A stretch of DNA of 64,000 nucleotides from Dromaius novaehollandiae (GCF_036370855.1 NC_088102.1:40895835-40959834), one strand, 5' to 3'; positions 37,045-50,354 are shown, numbered from the stretch's first letter. The notes: generated by a model from the sequence alone, not told the origin. A program made the numbers and translations.

Positions 37045-37874
37045 TTTATGAGCTAAACAGCAAATCATTTATTTACACATCCATAGCCATTTGCACCTTT
37101 TTTAAACAAAAATAAAATGATAAGTCTGAATTGAGCTGCAGTGGGACAGCAAGATGGATATCCTGAAATACTAAACATGGTAGAACTTTCTAAGCATCTG
37201 CACGTGTAGATAGTGGCTACTATTCTTCCTTCAGAGACACTAAAACCAGATTTCCAAAAATCTGCAAAAGCAAGGAATTTGATCCAGGGGAGAAAGTGCC
37301 ACCCAAAATGTTTTTGATCCCTGTTTTTCTCAGTGACAATCTGTTGTTCATGACCTGGGAAGTACTGAACTAATGCAACTCTCAAAGCCCCTCTATGAAG
37401 CCAGAGTAGTTGCAGTAAAGAGATTTCCAGTCAAGCCTGTCAAGAGTAACAACTTCTATTGCTCCCAGCCAAAACACTCACCAAATAACTGCTTGGGAGA
37501 TATGTTACTATTTCTTCTTAAAAAAGTCAGCTAGACAGAAAGCACAAGGCCACACAAAATTGACTTCTCTGTGTCGATATAAGAACCCTTCCCCTGCCGT
37601 AATGCATGTGCGCCTGTAACGGTAAGCAGCGACCATGCAGAGCAGTGGAGAGATTTCATCTGGAGCATCGGGAAAGTACACGATCCTTCTAGTAGAGCCC
37701 AGGAGGTACTGCATGAGTGACAGCTACTCTCTGACAGTGAACGCCATAGATACCTCTTCATCTATCTGAGTGTCCATTCATTCCGATGTGGGTTGTGTCT
37801 TTGTGTTCCGGATGGGAATTGTGTGCTGGTACAACAACACCAGGAGCAAAGCGTTTCTTGATTGCTGCAGCTCC
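37045..37874 (-). other. DPF3 3' untranslated region (proximal model)
   Basis: This is the sequence after the DPF3 stop codon to the first canonical AATAAA. It has no splice signal that would remove it and no conserved frame. The open frames over it on both strands are shadows. The true 3' end depends on poly(A) site choice. Confidence 0.5.
37068..37073 (-). terminator. DPF3 proximal poly(A) signal
   Basis: AATAAA on the minus strand, in the context TGTAAATAAATG, about 800 nt past the DPF3 stop codon. The moderately U/GU-rich sequence that follows is compatible with cleavage around 37040-37055. A more distal site cannot be excluded. Confidence 0.5.
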
Positions 37875-37945
37875 TCAGGCCTGGAAGCCAAAAGCTGATG
37901 CTCTCTCTCGGAGCAGCTCCCGGCACAAATGACAACTCCAGCTCC
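37875..37945 (-). CDS. DPF3: DPF3 last coding exon (end of PHD2 and C-terminus)
   Basis: This is the coding part of the final exon. It follows an acceptor ending TTCACAG. It supplies two bases of a split Gly codon and then SWSCHLCRELLRERASAFGF, followed by QA and TGA. CHLC is the last zinc-ligand pair of PHD finger 2. The RELLRERASAF ending separates DPF3 from DPF2, whose tail is different (DLLKEKAS type). The two-base phase matches the one-base overhang of the exon at 38977-39058. DPF3 is the BAF45C subunit of BAF chromatin remodellers; its tandem PHD fingers read acetylated histone H3. This exon gives the DPF3b-type (double-PHD) terminus, not the truncated DPF3a-type one. The recognition is by remembered family sequence and is strong. 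Confidence 0.95.
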
Positions 37946-38976
37946 CTGTGAATGAAGAAATCCTTCTTGTATATACAACATCAAATGCAAATACTCAGAG
38001 TTTATGTGCTTGAGTAGGATATCAAATATTCCTAACACTGGAATTGCCAGCCTGTTTCTGAAGCACGTTCTGTTCCCCCGATGCTGTGTTCATAGGCTCT
38101 CTACACAAGTCACAACACAGCTGGGATGTGCATCTCCACTAGGTGTTTTGTATTTTGACACTTTTAATACATCATTTCCCAGTTAAACAGAAACCTCAGC
38201 CAACCATTAGTTCCATTTCAAAATTTTCCCCTCCTAATTTAGTTTCCTCTTTATCAAAGTTAAAAACATTTACCTCTTGCATGCATGATTGATTTGTAAT
38301 TACTCTTGTCTCACCCCTCACGTAAACTGCAGTCATTCCCACTCAGTTGTCGCCTTCTCTATTTCTACTGCTCTCTGCAGATTTCAGTCGGAGAACCAAT
38401 AATTGTAAGGCACCAGCTTCTCTGCTCCAAAACCAAGGGGCAAACGACAGCCAGGAGTAGTATTTTCAAAGGGAATCCACTGGGAGGAATATAACTCTGT
38501 ACCAAACGTAACACAGACTGTACAACTCTTACCTTTCCCAGGTACAGATAGGCCAGAGAACAATGAACATTATTTCTCTTAATCCAGTGGTCTGACAACA
38601 GTCTCTCAGCTGTTGCTGAAACTGTCTGGGACTTTGATCTGACTCTTAGGAAGTCAGAAGTCACTGTTTATAGCAGCTCAATTCGGTTGCCTAAACCGAG
38701 GTGTCAGACACCATCTGGGACATCAAAAGGTACCCATGACCTTCAAAAAAGCCATGTTCTTGAAGAGGAGAGAGAGGCCAGACAAGATTGCATAGGACCT
38801 CTCGGATAGCAGTAGACATCTAATGTCTATGCATTTTCTTTCCTTCCATTGCTACCTGCCTCTGCTTTGCTGCTGCTTTGTTAATCCTGCTTGGCCCACG
38901 CCACCTTACTGAAATTCTTCCCTTTCCCACAAGGACTTTTACCGTGATTCTCAAAGCAGACTTTAACATATGTTAC
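37946..38976 (-). other. DPF3 intron between the last two exons
   Basis: A 1031-bp intron with donor GTAACA and acceptor TTCACAG on the minus strand. The donor lacks the +5 G of the consensus and looks weaker than the GTGAGT of the preceding exon. I see no other feature in it. Confidence 0.9.
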
Positions 38977-39058
38977 CTTCTGGGGGCTCAAAGACTGGTG
39001 GATTCAAGCAATACATGTGATAGCCACGGTCACAGTCATCACAGAAGAGCAGCTGGTC
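38977..39058 (-). CDS. DPF3: DPF3 penultimate coding exon (core of PHD2)
   Basis: This is an 82-bp exon after acceptor CCTGAATCAG and before donor GTAACA. It encodes [17 protein letters not shown] and then [10 protein letters not shown], ending one base into a Gly codon that the last exon completes. CDDC and the HMYC His/Cys pair are the second and third zinc-ligand sets of PHD finger 2. With CSLC upstream and CHLC downstream they make the full C4HC3 pattern, so the finger looks functional. The preceding exon ends at a codon boundary (Asp), so reading is continuous. A long CU-rich tract lies 37-67 nt before its acceptor on the transcript (39095-39125). Confidence 0.97.
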
Positions 39059-40390
39059 CTGATTCAGGGTCATTGGGGAGACAGTGGGAAAAGCAGAAGA
39101 GAGAGAGGAAGAGAGAGAGAGAGAATGATGTAAATTAGTCTATTGGCAAGGTGAAAAACACAAGCGTGGTTACCAGCAGTGCTCAGTTATGAACACAGAG
39201 CTGCAACGAAGAGGCTACTGGGAACAGAAAAGGCTACACAGATCACATCTGTGCATACAGAATCAACCACCATACTTCTGACACACCACAGAGAGCCCTC
39301 TTTATCACAAAGGCAGTTTAGCTTCTAATGGGAAAACCTCTCCCAGAGCTGGAGGACATCCTCTCCAAGGCGGCCTCTTGATGCAGGAGCAGCAGCTGCT
39401 AGACAGGGGATATGCTGCACTGAGAGAGCAGAACCGACATCCTCACTTCGCTAGGCTCCAGTATGACCACACTCTGGGTCTCCCTGCTTCCAGGGAACCC
39501 TTTCTCATCAAAAGTCTAGACTTAGCCCGTTCTCCAAAACTCAGCTGAGTAGGGAATGCTCTGCAAAACAGATGCAAATGACTGGTCCCCACCTTGAGGT
39601 CTGCAGCTCTTCCATACACTCAAGGAAAAAAAAATGCCCTGAAAGCAGCCCCTGCTCCTAACAGAACAGTACCCTACTTTCAGTTCTCCTTATTTAATGA
39701 TAAAGCAAAACAAAAAATTTGGCTTCAAATTTATTATGCTATAGGGAATGCAGATAAACTGATCAGCTCTGAACTTCTTCAACCACTGTCAATTCTCAAA
39801 GTTTCTCGCAGACTATCAAACACCCTTATCATCAGATTTTAACTGAAAATAGCACAAAGAGGATACTGTTCAGCTGCAGGCTCTGGATCACAGCTTGGAA
39901 ATCGCTCGAATAGGTGATTAGGTGATGAGAGAGAGGCTTAGTCCTCCCAATCCAAGTGTTGTCATGATTCCCAAGTCTTATAATTAAGATTGAAAACCAT
40001 GCCAAGTAAAAGAGGCATACCTGTCATCTGTGGGCTAATCACCCTTTCAAATCTACTCCTATTTACAATATTGAAAATATTACCCTTCTGCTGCTTCCTG
40101 CAACAGGAGTTTATGGCCTCCAACTAGTTTCTATTGAGCAAGCGTCCAAACCACAAGCATTGTCATCTTAAGTGGCCCTATATGATACCCACGGTAATTT
40201 CTGCAAAGACCAGCAGCTGGCTGGGTCACTGAGGAGGAGTACAGCTCCATCCCCAGAAGTGGCTCTTCCTAGGAAATGTATGGAAGCAGCAATAAGGCGA
40301 TGACCCGTGCCATTGCCAGTGCTTCTCAAGGGCAGGCATGACAGTAGCTTGCACTGACACTTGTTTGTAGGAAAATGTAAATAAACTCAC
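39059..40390 (-). other. DPF3 intron between PHD1/PHD2 exon and PHD2 core exon
   Basis: A 1332-bp intron with a strong GTGAGT donor and CAG acceptor. The CU-repeat tract near its 3' end is listed separately. No alternative exon is recognised inside it. Confidence 0.9.
39095..39125 (-). promoter_or_regulatory. CU-repeat tract upstream of the DPF3 PHD2 exon
   Basis: The plus strand is a pure purine GA-rich run. On the DPF3 transcript it becomes an uninterrupted (UC)n polypyrimidine tract, placed 37-67 nt before the acceptor of the 38977-39058 exon. Long CU tracts in this position are typical binding sites for PTB-type splicing repressors or U2AF. The (GA)n part is also a microsatellite whose length may vary. 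Confidence 0.55.
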
Positions 40391-40503
40391 ATCGTTCTCA
40401 GAGGTCCCACAAAGGCTGCAGGATTTGCACTCAATGCACTGCCATTGATAGGTTTTGACAGCCTCAGTCATGTTTGTGGTGAATTGCAGGCAGGTTGGGT
40501 GTC
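40391..40503 (-). CDS. DPF3: DPF3 exon encoding end of PHD1 and start of PHD2
   Basis: This is a 113-bp exon with acceptor TTCCTCAG and donor GTGAGT. After two bases of a split Gly codon it encodes [19 protein letters not shown] and then [22 protein letters not shown] and CIEC are the final ligand pairs of PHD finger 1; CSLC begins PHD finger 2. This is the signature of the d4/DPF family, and every residue agrees with DPF3 as I remember it. The exon ends exactly after Asp, in phase with the next. The upstream exon must end with the single G of the split Gly codon; it is not in this window. In mammals an alternative terminal exon used at this junction makes the shorter DPF3a, and I did not find its counterpart here. 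Confidence 0.97.
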
Positions 40504-43500
40504 CTGAGGAAGATTGGAAACAACTGTCATTGTTAAGGCTCATTTAGTTATTGTTAATTAACTGGCATTAAGTTTGGGAACAGAACGCACATGGACATGG
40601 ACTGATCACAACATGGGCTGCAACTAACAGATACCAAAGAGGAAAGCAGGCATTAACCTTTTCGCTGCTGGGCACAAGAGAAAATCAGAGTCATCCCCAC
40701 CCGTTCCCCCATTAGCAAAGCAGTTTTATTCAGAGCTCTTAAAAATGGTTTGGTTTGGGGGCTGTTTTTTCTTTTTCTTTTTTTTTTTTTCCCCGAAAGA
40801 AAACAAGAGAAAGGGTGAAATCAGACACAAACCCAATTCCAGAGAGAGCCCATCCATTTTAACAGAAATTGGACTACAGTTTCAATTGGCGTTGATTTGA
40901 CCTAACCAAAAGACCTGGTTGAAATGAGGTTATTCTCCACTTTAGAGCTTCCCTTCCTGGTGTCCAAAGGGGTAGAGCAATTCTGTAAACTTTGCTTAAA
41001 CGGAAGCAGTAGCATACAGAGAAGAGGCAAGACAGGATGGAGAAATACTGCTTTTACTTTTTTTTTTTAAGAGCTCTGCCACTAAAGTTGGTTGGCACAG
41101 AAGAAACCAAATTGCACAGCTAACCTTCCAGGATCAAAACAAGAAACCGAAAGGAAAAAAACCCCAAGCCAACTCCCATAATGAACTAAATGAAAGGAAT
41201 AAAGAAGGGAAAGCTAGCAGAACAGTCACATCTAACTGGGAAGGACAAATTGCCAGAGTTACAACTCCTGTCCCTACATGCGTGTCGACTCCAGCTTTGC
41301 AAAACAGCGGTATCACAGTAGCAGGGTCAGCAATGGGCTTTCTGGAGGGGAAAATACAAACAAACAAACAGACCAAAGGTAGGATCAGTGTTCCTTCTGC
41401 AAAACAAAACAAGAAAAATATACTGCTGAAATAAAGTACTGTACTCCCAAACCACCCCTATCAGGCTGAGGCAGTCTTTAAGTCACCGGCAGTAAGCTCC
41501 TGCTTTCCTTCTTGGAAAGCCCTGTATTTAGCATTCCTCTCTGACACACATCAGCGTTCACAGTGTGCAGAGTCTAGGAGGGGACTGGAGTATGCAGTTG
41601 CTCACCTATATGCATAGAAAACCTCAAATACAGGTACGCACATCCCACACTACTGGATTCTTGTTTTAGAACTTACACCATCAAATGCCCAGGGTTTTCC
41701 ACCTCTAGCAGACTTCTTGTTCTTAGACAAGAAAAAAAAAGTCTTGTCTACCTCCCCTGGTATAAGTACCTTTTTAGGAAGGCTGGAGTAGGGAACGAAA
41801 AGCTGTTTCTCCACAGCAAGAAGAAAGGGCATGGCTACAGCAGATGTTCTGCATACAGCCATGCTCTCTTCACTACCACACCTGTCAGCAGTATTTTGCT
41901 GTGCTGTGCTACCCCATCACCACCCTACAATACATAGAAGCTTCTGCATTTTCTAGTTAGTGAAGCAGACAGTGTTGCGGAGAAGTGCTGGGTAACGCAA
42001 TAATACTGCAAGGAATATCTTTCCTTTATGTACCCACGCTGTCACCGATGAGTGTAATAAGGATTTTGGTTCTCCAGTTACATTCGCATGGTAGTGATAT
42101 GAAAACTAAGCCCATCCAACAAAGGAATGTGTGTACATAAGTTATTAAGGGAATTGAATAGAAAATAAATAAGATATTTAAGGAAGGAGGGATCAATGAC
42201 ACTGTTAATATCAATCTCATAAGCCTTTGAATAAAGAAATGTTTTGACAGTATTGATGAGCTCAGATTGACTAAGAAGATCACTAGTTTTTGGAGCCCTT
42301 GAAATGTCAGCACAAAATGAGAGTCAGGTTTTACTGAGATTTACAGTGGACCAAACCCAAACTAAAGTTCTGGGGACCTTTAAATCTCAACTGTCCAGGA
42401 GATTTTGTGAAGTGCGACCTTTTCTTGCTGAGAGGACCTCATATATTTTCTGATACTACCAAACTGGCAAAACCTGACATGACGCTGAAATGATTCTCCA
42501 GGGCTGATTTACAGCAAACGCAAAACCTCATTCCAAACCCCAGTAAATAGCACAAATGTGCCACTCTACACATCAGGGAAGAATTCATCCCAACGGCCAG
42601 AACTTGGCTTCCAAAAAGGTTGTGTAGTGCTGGAATATATCAAAGAAAACAACTCGTACAGGGACGTGAGTTAATCAGATAGTTAAACAGCTTCAGTCAC
42701 ATTTGAAAAGAAACAGAAAGAACGGAATCAAACTTACAAAAATAAATCAAGGCCAAATGCATACCCATATGCGTTTGCTTGCACATACCCATGTACATTG
42801 CTCCCTGCAGAGACTCCACCTAGAGAACCTCTCTTTCTTGAACCACAATAAGTTCAGGATTTTGTTCACTGCTTTATCTCTGTCCCTTACCATGTCATTC
42901 CTGCTCTATTCCAGCTATCGGTCTTGACTGTCCAGTTCCTCGCTCCCCTCAAAAATACCTTTCCACCCTTTGTTTTCTGCACTGCATCTCATACTGATAC
43001 TGCCCATCCCTTGAAGTGAACCATCCCATATTTTAGAGCCCTTTTCAAGAGCTATGGCCGCCACAAGTCTAAAAGAAATGGGTTGATGTGGCCTGAGGAT
43101 GTTTTGGAAAATAACAATAGTGGAGGGCCACTGTGACTTCTTTTTAGCGGAAATGCAAGAATCCTTTGCAGAAAATATCAATTTATTCACTCTATCGGGC
43201 TCTCTCTCCAAACATTGTGACTATAAAGGAGGCCAACAAATGCCCACAGTCATGTCTGCATAGCCATAGAGCACTCTGTTAGCCCAGGGCTTATTACATG
43301 TCTAAGGGAAAAAGAGTGCCTCCTGGATATGTCTTTCCTTAGCCTCCAAGTCAGATCCTCCTTCACATTAAACAACCTCCCTTGTGGTATCATGACCGCG
43401 ATCTAATGTAGTTGGAAAGACTATTTTTACTTATGCCAGCAGCACGATGAGGCACTGTAGCATACTGCAAGCATGTCAGTAGATGCTCCTGTTCAAAAAA

Positions 43501-43753
43501 TTAAAATCCTTTCTCCTGCCCTTGCTGCTCTCTTTCATCATGATCTCTCTGTTTTCCTGCCACTTTGGTTCAAAACCCAGTGTTCTTCATGACCTACGAA
43601 AAAATTCACTGGACCAAAACTTGCTGGAGCTGCATTAGTGAACACCATCCCCGCTCCAGATCAAAGCATTCCTTGGCATTGCCTTTGTGGTGGAATATCC
43701 CACAGAGAAAGCCCTACAACTGCATATAGCAAGCAGTTAGATTCAAAATCATC

Positions 43754-43774
43754 AAAAAAAAAAAAAAAAAAAAA
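43754..43774 (+). repeat. Poly(A) run, 21 nt
   Basis: An uninterrupted run of 21 A. The sequence before it does not resemble a processed pseudogene or a known retroposon, so it is called only as a homopolymer. Confidence 0.85.
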
Positions 43775-44581
43775 GAGTAGTTCACCTTACAAATATTTTT
43801 GCCCTACACAACGAGTAGTCCAGAATGTGGTTCAAGTTACAGATTCTGTTGTAGCACATGAGCCAGAGAGCTGGAAAGACTTTCTTGCTTAGTTTTATCA
43901 GTTACATGGTCAAGAGCAGGAAATCATCTCACTTCTCTAATCTTGTGATAAACTGCATTTACTATAGTTAAGGAGGGCAGTAAAAGGTCTGCAGCTGGAA
44001 CTCAGCTAATTTTTCAGATGGTGCCTCAGCCCTGGCAAACTCTAGATCACTCTCACATGTCTGTATCAGCTCTGCAGATCCAGCAGGAGTAAGAAGTAGC
44101 ACATATTTATGGTGTCACTGCAGTCAATAGCGAGAACTCTAAAATACACCCAGGGAGCAGTTCTGTTGAAGGAGAAGGTGACATGTTAACATTGACAGTT
44201 TCTAATCTACCATAACTACTCTCTACCTAAACTTCTGCTATGCCACAATAGCTATAAACAATACAGACAATAAAACTTGCACTGAGAAGGTTTCCAACAG
44301 CTCGTCCCTTTGTCTTAAACCAACATTTTAAAATACAGATCAGCCCTGAATGTTCCCCCATCTTTGTCAAAACTCTAGTCTGGATCTGAACCCTGTGACT
44401 GAGACCATATTTTATAGTGACATCCACGTTTCACATGCCACTGGCTTTAATTGTACACTGTGTCCACTAGACATCTGATCTGAGGAGTGGAGAGTGGAAT
44501 CATTTCAGTGACCACTTCCAGACTTCTGCACTCAGTGCAATTGCAGGCTGTCAGTAAGGAAAATTTTAACACAAATACCCT

Positions 44582-44596
44582 AAAAAAAAAAAAAAA
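44582..44596 (+). repeat. Poly(A) run, 15 nt
   Basis: An uninterrupted run of 15 A in intronic DNA. No retroposon body is recognised upstream. Confidence 0.85.
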
Positions 44597-44714
44597 CTAA
44601 AAATCTCTTCTGCTTACATGGGCTGTGTAGCACTAAAGACCAAAATTGCCATTAAAGGGCAGGAGCAATCTGCTGCATCCAGGCGTTCTGTGACCAGTGG
44701 AGGCCTTAGAAAGG

Positions 44715-44830
44715 CTCATTAGTGCTTCTTCAATAATGGATTCTGCATTGCAAGATTAATTGCAGCCATGTGCTCTGTCACACCCGCCACAGACTATTTA
44801 AGTTAACAATCCAATCAATAACCTTTTTCA
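44715..44830. promoter_or_regulatory. Candidate conserved non-coding element in the DPF3 intron
   Basis: Closely packed regulatory-type words in non-repetitive DNA: TCATTAGTGC, CAATAATGGATT, GCAAGATTAATTGCAG, TTTAAGTTAACAATCC and CAATCAATAACC. These resemble bicoid/PITX-like (GATTA), homeobox, HNF1-like and SOX/PBX-type sites. It is an intronic enhancer candidate; conservation is untested. Confidence 0.25.
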
Positions 44831-47800
44831 AACAAAAGCAGAGATTATATTGAGAAAAAAATAAGCAAAGCCTCCTTTCTCCAAACAAATGTAAAATTAT
44901 TTATACAGACAAAAAGGAATAGTCACTCAGTTTCTCAAGGCACATATATCCGGTGCTCAGTGTCTCTGTCAGATGACAGTGTTGTATTTTTCAATTCTTT
45001 CCTTTATCTTCAGTGTGTAGTGGTGGGTTTTTTAATCAATAGCATAATGAAACCCCACAGGGCTCCTGACTGTCTCATGTCAGAATTTATTCCATAACTA
45101 CTCAGGTCTTTGAATAACTACAAATGTATATTACAGATATAATGGCCAATGTCACAGGAACCCCCTCCAAAAATAGAAGTTGTACATGCAAAGAAATTGC
45201 AAAGTCAGACTTTCCTCTTTCTAAGACTGAATAAGCATTTCTCTGACTGATGCCATCATTAGACAAAATTATTACATTATTTGTAAAAAAGAAGGAAAAA
45301 GTAAACTGTAATTCTAATAAGGGACATCATTTTATGATTATGATATAAATATTCTGCCTCATTTGTCCACCTAAAAATGCAGTTCACCATGCTCACTGTA
45401 GTATAGCCAGTCCCACACATTCAAAAACTATGAGCCAAGTTTTCATATCATTAGATTTTTAAAAATACATTTAGGTCACTTTTTATTTGCCTTTTATTCT
45501 TGAGCCTTTTAGGGTTCCACTTCGAAAACTTCCTGATGAAACAGAAAGATTAGAAAGTGCCTGGAAAAAAACAAATAAAACAACCAAACCAAAAGGCTAA
45601 GTTCTGCTAGAAGCCCGGTACTCCAGGAGCTGGAATGCCAAGGAAAAGACCAAACAACAATAAGGGCTGAAAATACTGCGTTCTTAGCACTTGCCTGGCT
45701 CTTCCCATCTCACAGGGTCAAGGTGTTGTGATTTAGGGACATATGCCTGCCTTCTCAAATGGGAGTATTCATAAACAGGAGTCTTCAAAAGTGTTTGTAG
45801 GGTGAGAATCCAAGGCACCAAATGCCACGGCACCTCTGTGATTTAGGGAAGCAGTAGTATGTCATTTAAGAAAAACGTAACTGATTTCCCTGAGGCCACC
45901 ACAGGAGTTAGTGTCAGGCACTGCACATGAAGAGTCCTTGCCTCATCCTCTTCAGAACGGACCCCCCCTGAATTCAGCTTTTTAAGTAAACAAACAAGCT
46001 AACTAACTAACTAAAAAGGAAGTCTCACTTGTAGGCAACATTGGGTTCAGCCAATATTTTATTAGTATTAGAAAGAATGAGAGAAGAGAGAATATTACCA
46101 ATGTGAATTTCCACTTCCTGATGGAAAGGAGAGAAGTTGGCTCTTTCTCCCAATGTCCAACAGTATTGTGTTCCGGCGCTGCTAACTCTGCTAAAGACAT
46201 GAGTCCGAAAGGACTCAAGGGCCTGGGTTAATAGATTGGTCAGACTGATTTGGTCAGAGACCAACTTTCCTCTAATCTAATATGCCGCAATATGCCAGTA
46301 ATTGTGGAAGAATTAACTCCTTTAATAATTGATGGAGCTCTGCAACCATTCAGCTGTAGCAGAGCTTATAGTTCCCATTATTTTGTTTCCTGGCCCTATA
46401 TTCTTTCTGGCCAGTGTGGACAGAGCTTAAAACAAGCACACAAAACAGCACCGTGGCATTCTGCAGCGCTGGCACTTGGGAGCTGCGGCCAGCTGCACTC
46501 AAGGGATGGTAGTTTGCTTCCAAGTACTGCCAGTTCCAGCGAAGAAAGGCACATAAATCACAGACAATTGCTCGAATATTCGGCACCAGTAGACAAGAAC
46601 CCACTTTAACAGCTCACCCGAGAGACAAATAAAACCCCTGCGCAAAATGTACTGGTTCAATCCCAGTATCAGTTAGGCAAGTATAATTGGAGTCAATAGG
46701 AACTGAAAGCAGAATAGACCTGCGTTCGAATGACAATTACAGTGAAGATCTTCAGGAAGTTATAAAACGGTTGCTTATTGAAAGTGGTACTTCAAGCTAG
46801 CTCTTCTGTGTTAGCCCTGCTGTTGCTGTAGACATCTGACTTCCAAATGGCACAGAGAGAGTGCAGATCCTACTGAAATGCCCCTCACTTGCTGGAATAT
46901 TTCTTTGCCATAGGAAAGGCAGTCCACCAGCTAGCCTGCTCAACTTGCTCTCCAGCTTCGACTATACCACACTGCATAATTTCCTCTAAAATGTTTTTCA
47001 AGCTTGGAGAACATCAACTGGGACAAAGAACCTTGACTGCAAAGAGTGAATTAGGGGCAAAATTTGGCTTGAAGAATGTACGTGTGTATAAACAAAATCA
47101 AGGATCTGTGTAAATAAGGACGTGCGCGCAGAGGGTGTCACACAGAGATTAAATGCAGACAAGACAGACTAGTTCTGCTGGCACGGAGTGGTGGGGGCAT
47201 CTGAGTGGGATTCTGAGGTGACCTCCAGAGCACACAGAGGAGCCGTGAGTGAGTTATTCAGGCTGTCCTAACGGTTTATTAGTCAAATCAGTCTATCACC
47301 CCACACCATCCTGTCAGCAGCATGTGCAAGGGAATCGCCCTTTCTAAGCCTCTAAAGCTGTGGTGGCGCAGAGCCACGAGACCAAGGAGCAGGCTGTGCC
47401 CCCATCACTGGGGAAAAACCAAGCATCCACTGCCTGGATCTCGCAGCCACGCAACATGGACGAGAAGTTCTGACATTACATGGGGAAAAGAAGAATTACT
47501 TATTGTTTAGACTGATTAAAGCCTCGAGCTCTAACATCTCAGGGGATGGGTCGGCCCTTAACCTGAGTAACTCGAGGCTGTGCTAGCTGGCAGCTGGAGC
47601 TGCTCAAAGAGCCTTGGTGACAGGCCCGGAGGCGTGGAGGACAGTGCACACCGGTGATGCCCTCAGCTCCGGGTGCAGGTTCACGAGAGGGAGGACATGC
47701 CCTCCCTGGGTGCTGGCTGCTCTGTATAAATCCCCCTGGCTGAGCAAGCCTGCCAAAGTCCATCCAAACCATCTCGAAGGGCTGAAGCCTGGACCTCTAT

Positions 47801-50354
47801 TTCAAGCAGTCCAGAGATATGGCCTGTGACAATTAATTGGGGGGCAGGTCTGGGGGGCAGACCTCAAGCAAGAGGCACAGCACATCAGACTTGCCTCTCT
47901 ATCTTCACCACCTCTATAAAAGGCATAAAAAGACAGGCAGACAATGGAACGTGCACATCTACACACCTGACTCAATCACTGCCTGATTTAACTGTGATGA
48001 GACCCAGCAGCACTCACATATAGATGGATCCAATCCTCTACTGTTTTCTACCCTGCTTTGACTGAAAAAGCCACCCTTCTGAATTGCAACGCCTACAGTG
48101 ACATGGAGCAGTGGGAAAGCAGGCCCACACCCAACATACCCTGCTCAGTTCACTGCAGAGACGTGATAATGCACAAGTAACAACAGCAAACTGGGCTCTG
48201 AGCCTTTGCAACTGTGGGGACCAGAAATGGACCCCCAACCTCAAAGCCAGTGGAAATACTGCATGCCCAGGATGCCCCATCGCAAAACCAGCTCTGCTCC
48301 CTCCTTTCCCACACTGGCCCCTGTTAGACACTGTTGGCTGCTGGACAAAATAGCTATTTCTTGCCTAAGAAAAATAATGTGGAAGCACTCAAATAACCTC
48401 ATACTGAAGCATCAGCTTGTTAATGCACTGGTAAGTCATGCCAACACTGTACAATTCCTGGGGGTGAATTAGGTCAGAGTGACCTCCAAAAAACCCACGA
48501 GGCTGCATCTCTATGCGTGCAGCATTATGGGTAATGATCTGCTAATTGCCAAGAGGCACTTGGGCTGCTTACCAATACCAACAGGAAGGAAACCTGCCTT
48601 CAGGCACTGCACAGATTCCATATGCCAGGGACATAGCTTCTAATAACGAGAATAAACCCATTTATAGAGCGTGAACTGCCCAGGAAGACTGGCAACGAAT
48701 GCTAATGCTGTCCAGCAGGTACACCTAGCAGGGGGTCGGCTGTGTAAAATGTTCCTTGCAATATGTCCCTTGCAATACAGGGTAGGTACTGCATTTGCTT
48801 GTAAAGTGAAGTGGGGGAAAAGTAGATGGAGATGAAAATGTGGGAGTGGGAGGAAGACTGCTTATCTGGACAAGATGAATCACCACAACCTGGAAAGCCA
48901 ACATCCCCTGTGCCTGGGAGACATTTTCGTTACCCTTCAACAAACTGCAGTGGAAAAAAACTCCAACACGGCTCCGACCTCGTCACTATGCACTGCAAGC
49001 TCCCCAGCCAGGCCAGCTCACACACCACAGAGCTTTCAATCAACTGGCAGGCTCACTAAACCCTTTCAAAATGAGCAACCAAGCAAAAATACTTGGTCAT
49101 AAACACTAAAAATAGGAATGGAGGATTGGGTTTTGTTTTGTTTTTCAACTTGGTGAAGCCAGCTCTTCCCAGTGCATTAAATCCACTTCTCTGGCAGCCC
49201 ACTTAGAACATAGCTTCCAGCCCCCAGCCCCTGGAAGAGCCAAAATTTCCAGCTATAATCAGAGGAGCGGGGTGGTATTTAAATGCTAGAGAAACAACAG
49301 TCTGATTAGCCTTCCACTACAGCCCTACGTGCAAACTTTCATTAAAGCCCCCCATAAAACAAGATATAAGCTCTGCCCTTCCTCCCCTTCCTTCAGCGTG
49401 AACAAGGACTCTGCCACCTGTTTGAACCAACGGCCCCAGTAACTGCCCAAATACCTGGTCTTTCTTTGACATTCCTGGTGTTAAATTCGTGTGTTAATGC
49501 AAGCAGACAGCAGCACATCTGCAGGGTCTCCCAGTGCTGCCCGGCATACCGATATTCTCAAGGTAACACTTGAATAGAGCAGCTCTCTAGACATGCATGG
49601 GGCCCTGCTGCTGCCATCTGCTAGCAAGGGTGCAAAATAGGGTCACACGTACATAAACCACTCACCAACATTTCACTGGCATTTGGGACCAAACTGCAAA
49701 TCTGCCACGAGTATCCCTGAAGTTTCAGACACTGAAACTGTCCTGGCCCACATGGATATCTGACATGCCCGCAGTGGCCGTAGCCCCGTGCTGTTACTCT
49801 GCACCAAGTGGGTCTGCTCCTACACGGTGGCTGAACATTGGCTTTAAAAGACTTTTCCCTCAGCCATTTTATAAGGAGGCCCTTGCTGTGTTGCAAGTAG
49901 AGCATAACCTCAGAATACAATTTCTGCATAAAAACAGGGTCTCACAAGGACCAGAACAGAACCCCCCAAAGCCACAAAACACGCCCAAGCGAGGGCAGCA
50001 CAAGCTTTCCACATGGACCCGACAAAGTGCGTCTAACCCGAGCTGGCGGAAGTCGTGGAAGGATATGCAGCTGCCCTGGGGCACTCTGAGCTTGGCCTCT
50101 CTGCTCAGATTACCCGTGAGAGCGCAACGGCGGCAATGCTTTGTGACATGGGCATCTCTTTGCTAAAAACAGGCCCCTGTTCACCCAGTCAGTTCAGAGA
50201 GCATCAGCACAACCTCTTCGTATTACTGGAGCCCTCCTCAAGCACTAAGGGCTTCAGGTAGCACTTCAGAGGGGATTTCACCCATGCGCCAGGAAGCAGC
50301 CGTCAATCAGAGCAACTGTCCGGTGAAAAGGGAGTAGGTTGAGTTTATGCAGAT

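Noticed and set aside
37778-38038. 86-codon minus-strand frame over the last DPF3 exon
   Set aside because: It is in a different frame from the true DPF3 reading. The correct frame gives the SWSCHLC to FQA-stop ending.
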